Assembly (NCBI GenBank): GCA_023238725.1
Contig: CM041534.1
Coordinates: forward strand, 2,990,449 to 3,054,448
DNA: 64,000 bases
Direction: 5' to 3'
DNA from: Scortum barcoo
Taxonomy: Eukaryota; Chordata; Actinopteri; Centrarchiformes; Terapontidae
A program made the position numbers and the translations under genes. Positions 1 to 11,915 of this stretch are shown here, in pieces (positions within the stretch are counted from its first letter, which is position 1; each line of letters opens with the position of its first letter). Under the pieces are notes generated by a model. That model saw only the letters and a program-made list of their open reading frames with translations. It searched no databases and had not been told where the DNA came from.

Positions 1-3000
1 CTCTTCATTAAGATAACTGAATTCATTAATTACACCAACAGGTTATTATGACTTCACACTTTATACAAATGGTATACCTTCTTGATTCATTAAATCATCA
101 CATGCAGAATTACATTTGTTGAATTACATTTATAAATCTCACCAGCATCTCACAGTCTAACCACACTCATTCAACATCTAATTGTTTAACAGTGCTGAAA
201 GAATGAAAACAGCACCAAAACTGAGGAGCACAATCTAGAACAAAATAACAGCAGAAAGTCACAGCAGTAACAATGCAGAAACACATAAAAAATTAGACTT
301 CTGTCCATATGAATTCCCAACACGTTTACCTCATGATACTCCAATCCTACCCAATGTGGTGCCCTAGGTGAGATTTTATATGGCGCCCCCCTCCATCTGT
401 GATTTACATAGGCTTACAAAAGAAATCCAATAGCATTGTTTTTACCTATTGTCTTTAATTTATAAGATAACATGTCACCCAATTTACATGCTTAACAAAT
501 TACAAATAAATACAAAAAAATCTTGAAATACAATATAAATACCCTTACCACAAAATAAAAATCCTGTAAATAAGTGAATAAATAATAATAATAGTAATAA
601 ATTATAAATACAACAATTCAACATCAAACAATTTAAATAACCACACAGTTTGCACACAATAACTCTATACATGAGCAGGAAAAACGTTAGCTAGCCAGTT
701 GTAAATAAAAAAATAATAAAAGCGTAGATTAGACCAATGTAGACACCTACTGAGCTCTTTCTTTCTCCTGTTTTTCCTCCTCTTCTCTTCTTTTTTTTCT
801 TCCCTGTGCTCCGGACAGTTCAGCTCGTTTTGACATTTTTACAAACTTCTCTGGTCACATCAATAAATCTGCCCCTCCCCCCACAGAGAGCGAGCAGGTA
901 CCATCAGCCGGAGGAGGGGGGGCTTACTTAGTATTATCATTCTGTAGTAATATTAATTTGGGCATTTCTTTGCATTTGAATCTATGTGAGCTTTTCCATT
1001 TTAAGAGTTAATAGTAATAACTAGTTTTAATATAATTATATTGAAGGTGAATTTTTTTCCCGATATTGCCTAATGGGCCAGCCGGCTCTGCTCCAATCAC
1101 CTGATCGGCACTCAGTCATATGGATGCCGATTCATGGCTTCCACCCTTCTCATGTTATGTTATGTTATTCAAGATAACTTCATTCAGGATTAAACATTCA
1201 CTGCCCAAACTGCCTTTAAGACACAAATTTGCTGGATGCAAAATAACAGGATTACATCAGCCTGAATTCGTAGAGCCACATTTGCATAAGACACATATAA
1301 AGCATAAGATATATGTTGATTATAACTACGATAAGACTGAAAACACGGCATACCAGTGTGCATGTAAATGTACTCACTGCCATCCTCAGAGTCATGCTGC
1401 TCACATGACTAACATATAACATTGTGTTTTAAAAAACATTTATGGTATATAACTGGGCATAAACACACAATGTAGACAACCTCATCACAAATTCTGTGGC
1501 TGCTACATGGGTCACTTTGTGAGTCTGTGTTGCTCAGTGCTTGGTCATCTTGTTTCCTCTGTGCAATGTCCTAAAATGTGCTTTTTTAAAATTTATAAGT
1601 GAGTTACAGGCTGCAATGCTCATTACACCCCACAACAAGGAAACTGGCAGACACAACAAGTACGCTAATTCATGTTTGTTCTGATGAAAAGAGATATAGA
1701 GAAATCAAACTAAAACATTAGTGGGAGCACAACATAAGAATTCAGTATTTTGGATTTACACAGGTGACTGGATGATCACTGGTTGGAGTACTTGTTTTTT
1801 TACACTTCTGTTCCATGAGTGCATGGATGATTGACCTTGGCAGCAAATCAGCTGGGCTAATAGCAAGGACGACTATACTATGAGTATCCATCCTCATGTC
1901 TCCACCCTCTCATACGGTACACTTTACACTAATGAAGGATCAAGGAGAGCAACTCAGTGCTCGCATTAGGATCTCAAGGAACATTTGATTTAATTATATC
2001 ATTATAATGTAAATAATTAATTATATCTAAATGTACCAATACCAACAACATATGTCAATCCAGTACTACTGCAAATGTATAAGACACCACTGGCTGCTGG
2101 CAGCGCTCCCATGGATTTGATGTTGCAATCTTGAACCCCTGAACACTTGATCAATCAATATTTTTATTTTACCTTTAGCTTCTTACAATAACTTCAGTGT
2201 ATTTGAATTCTAGCTTCATGCAGATGACGAATCCAAAACAATCACTTTGAACTCAAATGCAGCCTTCTCACACCACCTGCAGGGGAGAATGAGAATTTTC
2301 TCAACACATTTTGGCAACACAGAAGAGATTTTTCATCCTTTTCAGGCCTGTCACTCCATTTTCACTTCCTTAAGATGCCAGCAGTTAGACAGTTGCATAT
2401 AACCGCCATTTAAGTTCAATACAATTTCTGCTCTATTTTCATCTGCATGAAAGGGTTACATATGGAAATGGTTATTTCAAACCTATATATTCAAATTCAA
2501 TTAAAAATATATCAAATAATATAATATCAATATATCAGTTTGGAAATTGTTCAAACCTGTGATCTTTACTTCACAAGGACAACTGATCCGAAGTCTAACT
2601 ATCACTAACCTAATATTGAATGTTTGTTCTTACAGGGAGCCAAAGTTATAATCAATGTCACTTTAAACCAGTGATGTGACTGGAACACCACAACGTTCAA
2701 CAAATCTACCTCACAACACACCTCCACTTCACTATCTCTTAGATCAGACCTTACAGAAATGTCACTGTAACCATATCCTAATTCTATTTGCCAACAAAAA
2801 TATGCATTTATTGAATGTCTAGTCAGTTGTAGAAAAAATGAAAAGCAATAGCAATCTAATCTAATCTCATAATTAACTTTATGGCAGTTAGTACAGCAAA
2901 ACCAGCAAAACCACTGGTCATGTGGTCATATCAATACACCCGTAATGGTAAAGACATTAACACTGAAAATGCAAACACAGATGTAAAAACTATTCATCAT

Positions 3001-3213
3001 GGGCCACCTTATGCACTGACACACAATTGTTGATGTTGTTGCATTTACTTGGTCACATATAGAATTAGAGACTAAAAATGAACTAGTTTGTATGAAGAGT
3101 TGTGTTATTGTGCATCCTAGAGAAAGACAAATTTAGATTTTTGTGTCCATCCTTTACGACTACCATGGAGTTGAACCATGGCTTCCCTTATAATTATCCA
3201 TCACTTTCATGCA
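1..3213. other. Gene-free AT-rich flank
   Basis: No reading frame here resembles a known protein and no RNA gene was recognised. The stretch is AT-rich with short homopolymers. Around 345-410 there is a C-rich segment reading like the end of an old DNA transposon (GTGCCCTAGG followed by GGCGCCCCCC), but I could not find a convincing matching far end. Open frames such as the 99-codon one at 1120-1419 have no domain-like composition and are treated as chance. Confidence 0.6.
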
Positions 3214-3467
3214 CACACGTGGACAAAATTGTTGGTACACCTCCTGTTAAAGAAAGAAAAACTTCACCATAATTTTTGTCCTGGCCAGTTTGTTTTTTAA
3301 AATGATTTTGTTGAACCACAATTCAAAAGCAAGTGTCTGATTTTCATTAGTTAATTTTCAGTAAATTTTTATTTATTATTACTTGTGTCAGTTTCAAGTA
3401 ATTTCAGAGATCTTTGTGGGTTTTTCTTTCTTTAACACAAAGGTACCAACAATTTTGTCCACGTGTG
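3214..3467. mobile_element. 254-bp MITE with ~48-bp terminal inverted repeats (Tc1/mariner-like)
   Basis: The left end begins CACACGTGGACAAAATTG and the right end finishes CAATTTTGTCCACGTGTG, its exact reverse complement. The inverted match continues inward with few mismatches to about 48 bp per arm (through GTTAAAGAAAGAAAAAC). The right flank is TA and the left flank is CA, consistent with a TA target site that has since mutated on one side. There is no coding capacity, so it is a non-autonomous element. Long inverted repeats plus a TA target suggest the Tc1/mariner superfamily; that assignment is inference. Confidence 0.8.
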
Positions 3468-6400
3468 TAGAACTGTGAAAGTTGTGCTTAATGGTAGTTA
3501 TTATGATTTGGGCTTTTGTGGCGGTCTGCTCACTATCGAGTTTTTCTGCGATATACATCAGTCAGATTGTCATATATGTCAGTATGTCAGTATGCTGCCT
3601 GTCCTGTTATAACTCTTTCATTATGACTGATAAGTGGAGCACTACTGAAATATGGCTGACAGCTTTTTTTTATATCTGTCCTATTGTCTGCAACTGCCAC
3701 TGTAAGACTTTTTTTAAATATCTCCTGTCAGAAAATCACTTAACTCTTCTGTAGAGATTGGAGACTATAAGAATTTACACAATAAACAAAACAATAGATC
3801 AGCAAATGCAAATACAAACTGCACTCTGCTCTATACAAATAACACATAAACAAATAACATAACAATTTTCTGCTGATTTTCTAAAATACATAACTTGCCA
3901 AAATAACCCCCCCAAAACTCTGAAGATTTCATACTCAGTAGTCATGTGTGATCTTTTTTGCCACTAGAGCGCAACCTCTCTACAAATGTTTTCTTTCCTT
4001 GCCAGCTCGATCTCAGTAAGATGACAAATACAAACGAGGGCCTCAGCCAGGGCCAGATGGAGAGTCTGCAGCGATGAAGATTTCTGCTCCTCACTTCATG
4101 TAGACATTGGAGGTGATCTATTATACATCAAAATGTGATGAAGACTTATTTAAAGGATAAATTCACACTTTTTAATTCTTAAGTCTTAAGACTCAAAACA
4201 GCCAGCAGGTACTAAAATGTACACCGAAACAAGTTTATCTTGCTGTGTTGTTGGTGTCACTGAAGAGTGAGGACCACACCAGCATCTAACTGGACCCAAG
4301 TGACATTAGCAGGTACGTTTAAATGCTGTGTGACGTGCTGCAGCTGAGCAGCTATGTGGCCTTCAAACTGACACGAGCAATGCACACTTCTAGGTTAATG
4401 TTTGTTTGGTAGCTCGTTGTGTGCTCATGTTTGTAAGTGAGATAAGAAGGAGACTGCAGGAGATCTCATGTGGTTGTTGTTCAGTCTGTGTTGTGTAGCT
4501 GCTGTCAGGCTCAGCGTGACTGTCTGCTCTACCTATGAGAGAGCGCTGACGTTACTGCTTTATGCTGATTTGATTGGCTGTACTGAAATGAGGTCTCCAT
4601 CTAGCCTATATGACAGATTCTGGAACAGTATGCTGAACGAGGAGGACCAATACAAAGCCAAAAAATATCAAATGTAAATTTCCGCATTGTAGTGCTTTAT
4701 AGAGCAGGTGTGTATTCTGTAGCTGAAGAAAAATGCAAATCAATTTTAGTTGCACTTCAAAACACCCTTACCAAAGACTCCTTTTAGCTTCAGATAAAAT
4801 TCTGAACACATTTTTGCACAAAACAAAGACTGTGGATTTTGTCCTCCATCACTTGCAGTGAAGGAGAATTAGGAAGATGAATGATTAAATCAAGCAAAAC
4901 CTGTTTTAGTGTTTGTATGGGCACCTGATTATTGTTTAAAGACAGTCTTTAACTTTAACTTAGAGTCAGAAACAGCACTGACAGTGATGAACTACTGGTG
5001 GAAGAATTGTTCTAAATAATTTGGTCCTTAGGATAAAAGAGCATATTTAATTTAAGATATCCCTCTGGGCTTATTTTGATTGAATGGGGTCAAAGTCAAA
5101 TGTCTGTCTTTTAGAAAAAGAGCAAATCTATTCTAATTACATCTTTAGGCTTGTAGCGCACAGGGCATCTTTTTTCCACTGAGGGGGGTTAAAGGCCAGA
5201 GGCAAGACAAGATTATGACCCCCACAGGACTGACCTGAAGAGCAAAGCTACAATTATCAATGACCACGTTGTAGTCTGATTGTAACTTTCCTTTGCTCTT
5301 AAACAAATATCAGCCAGCCATCATGTAATTTCATGTAAATCATTTTGTAATTAATCCTACCAGTCCTTTATTCATTCTATCAAACCACTGATTTCTAACA
5401 GCTGTCAATCAACCTGTGCCACTGGGAGCAGACATTTCACACACATCCATTTGAGAGAGTGTTGTTAACCTATTAGACTCATTTAACCACGGTATTGCTG
5501 TGATGCTTTGTTACCACTTCTATGGTCAGAGGGCATTTCTTTAACTGCTGTGGGTTGTGTGGGAACTAGCCTACAGACAGTTAACCTTGACCACATGTTC
5601 CAACACTCCAAATGGACCCTGTAATGATAAGCCAGCGTAATGACTGACTCCTCTTTGGAAGGAATGTACTATAAAGGTACACCGCTACCTTTTTCGTTTC
5701 TTAGTGTTTTTGTTGTTTTTCTACACTATGCACATTTTTTTTCATGTCCAGAAAAATTTCTTACATAAACCTCAGGCATGGCACAAAATGAAATATGGTT
5801 TAGGTGAACGTCGTAATGCCTGCCTACTGCCCTGCGCAGTAAATACACTTCAGTTTGTCGTTCATATGATCCTACCATAAATACTATCCAGCAAAAACAA
5901 GTGATTCATATCACGATTCAAGTATTTGAGCAGGGGAGGAAGTATACTGACATTCCTATGTGGAGGAAACTGCCCGACATGTCATGACATCAGTACTGAC
6001 AGATTTGCATGGTTTTCTTACAAGGTATAAATCACTGAGAAGGGAGGTTATAGTAATGTTCTGCTTATGGCTAAATTAGAGAGTGCGGGATTTTTAGTGA
6101 CCCAAACATTAAGTGTGGTTTTTTTCCTCTACTTGGCAACTGACTTGCCTTTATGACCTGACAAAAATGTCTCATTGATCAGTCGGTTACTGAAAGGGCA
6201 TGTAGACTCAAAATTAAATTAGATATTTACGTGACAATAAATAATAACTTGATTCATAAATAGTTGAAGATGTTGAATTGTGTCGTTTCAAGCAAAGTGT
6301 ATCCTGTTGTGATTAACTGCTTGATGAAAAAGGATGACAACTTTTATTGGCCTTGATCACGATATCCCTTTCTTTATAAGAAAACACCTATTTTACTTTA

Positions 6401-7144
6401 CTAGCTTTTTCCATCATAAATCAACACACTTTAAAGTTCTCAAAGTGGTAAACCACTGGAAGCATCTCTAATGTTGCAGAATAAACTGCAACACACCTCT
6501 ATGATTAATAGCCAGCGCTGTGACAGATATTCGGTGAATAACACTTTCAATGTCGAGCTGTGCGTGCTGAAATACCCGGGGCATTGTTTCAACCCGACAA
6601 CTGAGATTTTATAGCTGGCGTGTACACTGAAAGGGATTACAGCAGCCAACTACACGTAATTGCCAGTAATTTCAGACGGAGTGATTCACAATTGTTGTGT
6701 CAGTTAGCTTGCTGTCTTCACATTTTGTTTTCAACATGTTTGACAAGATCTCTGATGCAGACGCTTTCTCACCATGTCACCAAACTTAAGTGCTTCACTC
6801 AAGTATATCTCTGCGGTGTATGCTGACAGACGATGATGAACAACATCTCACACTAAAACTGACTATGCCTCAGATCAAAGTGACAAGTTGTTGTTTTTTT
6901 TTGTGCAAATCTTCAAATGACTCCTAAAGATTTCTCACTCTGTACATTCAGTGCAGAGGAAAGTGTGACTCAGAGAGGCCTGATCATCTCCTTCGCTGTC
7001 ATTGGCCGTGACAGGCAGCATTCGGTGCTGACAGCAAAGATCACAGATGATAGATGGACAGAGATGTGCTGGTTCTGCAGCTCAGTGTCCTGCAACAACA
7101 CAGGCCAGAGCCCAGTGTACCAAAGACATCCATGCTAATTTTGC
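3468..7144. other. Non-coding stretch, no recognised element
   Basis: Only short open frames (up to about 90 codons) without recognisable domains are present, and no splice-bounded conserved exon was seen. No tRNA-like or long tandem structure was noticed. The 69-codon frame at 4468-4677 and the 73-codon frame at 6917-7138 lack protein-like features. Confidence 0.55.
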
Positions 7145-7152
7145 CTTTTGAT

Positions 7153-7608
7153 CAGTGGTAGAAAATATAAATAATATATAAAAAAATAATCAAGTACTGT
7201 ACGTCCATTTCATTTTAAGGTACTTATACTGCTTATACATTATATTTCAAATAAACCTCCAATATATTTATTTTAGAGCAACAGTTACTAGTTAAATTAA
7301 GACTTTATTTATAAAACATATGGTCAACTTATAAAACATGATGAATTGTTATGGACTGAAGTACCCAACAGAATAGAAACTAATAAAATGAGCTGTGTCT
7401 TAATGAGCTGTGGCACTCAAATGCTGCTACATGTTAATGTATCTGTAAAAATATTACATACAGTATATATATTATAATACAACAGTAGTGTGATACTGAG
7501 ATATACATTTTTCTGAGAATACTAAACATTTTAATGATTATTAGTGTTATTAGTAGTATTTTGAGAGTGGTATTGCTTCTTATTATACGACTGCCTCTTC
7601 CACCACTA
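7153..7608 (+). mobile_element. hAT-type MITE with 8-bp target duplication
   Basis: The element starts CAGTGGTAGAAA and ends TTCCACCACTA, a short imperfect terminal inverted repeat typical of hAT elements. Eight-bp direct repeats flank it: CTTTTGAT at 7145-7152 and CATTTGAT at 7609-7616 (7 of 8 match), the duplication length expected for hAT insertion. The interior (for example CAAGTACTGTAC, ATAAAACATATG, GAAGTACCCAACAG) resembles a very abundant teleost family that begins CAGTGGTGGAAAG, recognised from memory. It is AT-rich, has no transposase frame, and is non-autonomous. Confidence 0.85.
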
Positions 7609-7616
7609 CATTTGAT

Positions 7617-10600
7617 GAGTTACCTTTGCTCCAAAAATCCATTATTATTATTCCATTATTATTCATCAAGTAAACATAAGTAGGATATAATTCACCAAGA
7701 ATTCCAGATTTCTCCCTCAAAATGTAAATTCATTTTTTTTTTTTTACCAAGGAAGGAAAACAGTGTTGCAATAAAAGAGACTGGAGTTTAGCAAATGAAA
7801 TAACTGCTATGAAATGACCACAGATTGGTGGTGTACAGTTGATAACATTGATTTTTATAGACATTAACTATCCTAAGGGATTGTGGTGTGACAAATAGTG
7901 GAAGGGCAGAGATAACCGCAACCTTTTTTTTGGACTGAAGGCTTTTTATTGAGGTGAGAAAATTCCATGGCAGACACCAAAAACATGCATTAACATACCA
8001 CTGCAAAGCCAAGGTTAGCGAACCCGGACCTTACTCACTTATTACCCCTAACTACCCCTTTGGAAATATACATCTATAACGTTTGGCACACAGACCTCTA
8101 ATAACAAACGGCTAACAACCAGTCATTATAGGGGCTTGAGCAGGAGATTTACAAATCTTAGGTTCAGCGGCATTGAACAGGCTTCCTTTGCTTTAAAATG
8201 GTTATTCCATCAGGGGCATGGCGAGCTGCGTGATAAAATCTTGTGATTTATTCCTGGCGGCTGATAATTACTGGTGTCTTGTCACCTGTCAAAAATGAAT
8301 GGACGGGGAGAGTCCGAAGCTGTAGTCTTCATGCTCTTTACACCACAGCAGTAAATCTGACATGTTTGTGAAGTCATAAATCACAGCTTGCGATAAAGCC
8401 TGCACACTTGGAGCTGAGCGGCGTGGCCTGAACATTTCAAACAGTTTTAGCTATAAAGGTATGCAGAAGATCTGCAGGGTTATTTAAAAGTGTGGTAAGT
8501 ACAGTTGTTTAAGTGGTAAGTTTACAAGTTGGACGATTTAAGGCAAAACAAGAAAGACAAAAGTGTGTCGTTATCATTGTGGTTCAAGTGTTTGTGCACT
8601 GTGAGGCTTTAACAACACATAGTGATGTGCTTCGGTTTGACCACTGGTTAAATATTTGCACAATTTGCACTTGTCTGAAATCTATACACTGTTTTCTATT
8701 AGTATTAAAATAGGAAAGATATTCAGTTTCTTCATATGAACACACCTTGTCTCATCAGGACTTCAGTATCAGAGACAGATTGTCATATAAATAGAAATAG
8801 AGATAGAGCTTATTAGAGAACACTTGCTACAATCAGACATAGCAATGTTTCTGCCTTTTTACCTAGCAAACCAAAGCAGACCTTAATGGATTTAACTGAG
8901 TAGGTTTGAATAGAGAAGGGACAGTGTGGAATACAAAGATATTAATGGCTTTAGGGTCCAGGTCTTTGAGAAAGAAAGAAAAAATGAATGATCATTTTCT
9001 CCCCACTTAATGAAAAACGCACTGGATTTAATAAAATACTGGAAATCCTGGATCCTGGAAATAATTCAATTATGTTCATTTTTCCCTAATTCTGCAGCAT
9101 AGCAAATTGTGCAAAACCTCAGAAGCTATCTAGACATTTGCACTGCTCTCGACTGCAATATTTATATAAATGGGGGTATATACATAAGAAAAATATTATA
9201 ATTGGTGAATAATCCATGCTGATCTGCTGAACCCAGCAGTTCGAAGGCTACAGTGAATGTTCCCACATCAGATCAATAGTTGTGCTTTTAGAGCTGAAAC
9301 TCTGGGCTGTAATTGTTTTAAAGGTTGGCGTCTCAGAGCCGCAGCACATACAATAAAAACACGAAGGCAGGAAGGAAGCAATGCTTCTCAACGACCCCCA
9401 GTTCAGTGTCTGAGGACCTACCCTTTAGTTACCTGACCCGTTGCACTTGGCCAGAAGCCTAGCTAAAGGTCAGTGCAATAACGTCGTCCACCACAATATC
9501 TGAAACAAATGCAGCTCTTTCCCGTTGTCCACTGTTTGATTCAAGACGGTTTTGTATCCAGAGGATTAAGGCGAGTAAATAAATCATGAGAGAGTCTGTT
9601 TCTACTGCTGTATGTAGGCCTTGGTTTAGAAAACGACACAAAACTCAAATCGTGGTAATTAATAAAAATGATTTACATAAATAAACAGTTAAGTATTGTA
9701 GTGTTGCGACAATCTAAATTTGATCAAAATGGAACCACTTCTTCACTAGCAAAAGATGAAAAAAGATCGATAGCCTAACCAGCAGCAATTACAGGTTCTA
9801 ATTGTAAAATATTTGCCCTTGTTTTTTCCCTCTCTTTGAAGTCTAGGATTCACTTTGCTCTTGTCCTCAGGTGCTGCCCAGGCCTGATTTATGGGGATAG
9901 GTTTCAGGCAAGCTACTCTAAATTACATGGCCCTTAAACCTGAGCAGAAAGAGACAGAGAGAGGGAGAATCGCCACTCTAAAGACAGCTAATTGACAAAT
10001 CTAACCTATGGTAGATAAGAAGGTCCCGCTCTTCCCAGACCTGAGAAAAGTGGAAACGTGTTGGAGAGATTAGTCCACTTGGATAAATGTGCAATTTGTC
10101 ATAAATATCCCAGACAGTAATTCTCATGAAACATATATTCAGGTGAATATCCCTTCATTAATAATGATGGTGAAAAATAAGAGGCACACACGGTATTGTG
10201 TGCAGAAAGAAATATTTTGTTGGATATTCAATGTCACCATACAGTGTTGTTGATGAAAATTAACAAGCAGTAGCTTAGCTTTTCAAAACTACAGCTTCAT
10301 GGAAAGTCTCATGTAACAGGAGTTGGATTATATTAACATTAAGGAGAGAAAAACAGCTGAATCAAATCCTCTGTAAAGTTGTACAAGGAAGTGCGAAGTT
10401 AATTGCTATCTCCACATAATTAGTATGTTTTGCTTATGTTTTACACTAACGTGAAGAGTTAAAGCTCTTCTGTAAGATCCTGTAAGGGATGTGAGGGAGA
10501 GTCAGAGTAGGAGGAGGAGGTGACAGTGCCATTTGCCTGGAGGGCACCCATAAACCTGGAGAGGGAGAGAGAGTGCACCATTCCTCATAGGTGACTGTAC
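7617..10600. other. Upstream flank of bhlha9, no gene seen
   Basis: No exon or RNA gene was recognised. The last kilobase (about 9780-10030) is less repetitive than its surroundings and contains homeodomain-like TAATTA/CAATTA words, so it could hold upstream regulatory sequence for bhlha9. That is only a position-based suggestion. Confidence 0.45.
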
Positions 10601-10617
10601 CATGTGACTTCAACAGC

Positions 10618-10625
10618 TTTAAAAA
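10618..10625 (+). promoter_or_regulatory. Possible TATA-like element of bhlha9
   Basis: TTTAAAAA lies about 270 bp upstream of the bhlha9 start codon. If used, it would give a 5' UTR of roughly 230-240 nt with no need for an intron. No strong alternative core promoter was seen. The assignment rests only on motif and position. Confidence 0.3.
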
Positions 10626-10887
10626 GCAGGCCAACCTGTCTTGTCAAGGTACAAGTAATCACAAGGCGGGAGAGGAGTCAGAGGAGGAGGATACCTGGGC
10701 TGTCGGAACAACAGCAAATACCGACAGCCCCACAAAGGGGAGCATGCCCAGGTAGCAGCCTGCAAACCAAACAATCCACGCAGACCTCTCTTGAATTTCA
10801 CAGACTCTTCACTACAGCTTCAGAACAGCTGCAAAACACGAACGAAGATTCCACCCAGACTTGAGAAGTTTTCCCTTTTTTGACACA

Positions 10888-11760
10888 ATGAGCTGCAGCA
10901 GTGTTACAGGATCAGAGTTCTCTGAGGAAGAGCTGGAGCTTGGTGTGCTGGGCCAAGGGGAGGACGAGGGAAGTCCCAAGGCATCTTTCCAAGACTGTGA
11001 GAGCTCAACCAGCAGCCCAAGCGACCCGGAGGAAGGCCAGACCAAGAAGCGCAATCGACCCGTCCGCTCAAAAGCTCGAAGAATGGCTGCTAATGTCCGT
11101 GAGCGAAAACGCATCATGGACTACAACCAGGCATTCAACGCCCTACGTGTTGCCCTCAACCACGACCTCAGCGGCAAACGCCTCTCCAAGATTGCCACAC
11201 TGCAGAGGGCCATCAACCGCATCTCTGCTCTCTCAGTGTTCCTGAACTCCAATCCTCCCAGCAAGCCCTGCACCCACCGGGAGTGCAACAGGTCGTCTGT
11301 GGGGCCGACTGCGATGGGAGCATCTCGACTTGAGCAGCCAAGGGTAATGGTTCCACGTCCGGAGCCTCAGAGTTACATTCCCTGGCACCCGTCCATCTCT
11401 CACCAGATGCAACCACAACAAGGGCTCCGCGTGCACAGGCTGCCCACAGAGCAACACGTCTACATGGACAACACTGCGTCATCATGTCCTCTGTCACCAC
11501 ATTACCCTTGTTATCCCACTGATGGACAGATTTATGCCTCACATGGACACTGTGGCAGCCTCCAGGACCATCCGCCCAGTCCTCTACGATACCCTCAGGT
11601 GGGTGAGGGGTTAGGGTACCAGCCAGGATTGTGGGCCTCCTGCACTCAGAGGTACATGGACACTTTTGTGGAGCCTTTTCCACCTCTGGGGCTCCCCTGG
11701 CAGGTGGGCTACCTGCAGGAGCCAGAGCACAACCTCTCTCTGTGCTCTGATGTACTTTAA
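10888..11760 (+). CDS. bhlha9: Class A basic helix-loop-helix protein 9, single exon
   Basis: This encodes a nuclear transcription factor of 290 residues. The bHLH domain spans about residues 62-119: basic region RRMAANVRERKRI (65-76), helix 1 with DYNQAFNALRVAL, a loop with DLSGKRLS, and helix 2 with KIATLQRAINRISAL. N69, R71, E72 and R73 are the DNA-contacting positions of the NxRER motif; the equivalent Asn/Arg positions are mutated in human limb syndactyly (MSSD). The stretch RPVRSKARRMAANVRERKRI is essentially identical to human BHLHA9, which identifies the gene. The N-terminus is acidic/Ser-rich and the C-terminal half is Pro/His/Tyr-rich, making it longer than the human protein (about 235 residues). 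The start is the ATG at 10888 with A at -3; an in-frame TTG at 10861 is not a plausible eukaryotic start. There is no intron, as in mammals. BHLHA9 is known for a role in limb ectoderm; expected partners are class I bHLH E-proteins such as TCF3, TCF4 and TCF12. Confidence 0.96.
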   Translation: MSCSSVTGSEFSEEELELGVLGQGEDEGSPKASFQDCESSTSSPSDPEEGQTKKRNRPVRSKARRMAANVRERKRIMDYNQAFNALRVALNHDLSGKRLSKIATLQRAINRISALSVFLNSNPPSKPCTHRECNRSSVGPTAMGASRLEQPRVMVPRPEPQSYIPWHPSISHQMQPQQGLRVHRLPTEQHVYMDNTASSCPLSPHYPCYPTDGQIYASHGHCGSLQDHPPSPLRYPQVGEGLGYQPGLWASCTQRYMDTFVEPFPPLGLPWQVGYLQEPEHNLSLCSDVL

Positions 11761-11905
11761 CAGCATGGATCCTCCACTGTGAGCCCTGAAGACTGCTGGG
11801 AACGCCAGTGACTGTTGACTCAGGGAAAAGACCTTTTTTTGTGTTTCTGGTGTCGCAATCAACTTAGTATTACAGTAACACAGAGTCATCGCAAAGTAAA
11901 TGACA

Positions 11906-11915
11906 AATAAATAAA
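11906..11915 (+). promoter_or_regulatory. Overlapping poly(A) signals for bhlha9
   Basis: Two overlapping AATAAA hexamers (11906-11911 and 11910-11915) lie about 150 bp after the bhlha9 stop codon, a reasonable position for the 3' end of a single-exon transcript. A later ATTAAA near 12385 could be an alternative distal site. Confidence 0.55.

Noticed and set aside
345..410. Possible DNA-transposon end (GTGCCCTAGG ... GGCGCCCCCC)
   Set aside because: No matching inverted end or target duplication was found by eye up to about 1.1 kb.
10861..10887. Upstream in-frame TTG start for bhlha9
   Set aside because: TTG is not a normal vertebrate start; the ATG at 10888 has A at -3.
10812..11683. Antisense frames of 101 and 156 codons (10812-11117 and 11213-11683) plus other-frame + ORFs over bhlha9
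   Set aside because: They are shadows of the GC-rich bhlha9 coding region; only the + frame carries a conserved bHLH domain.
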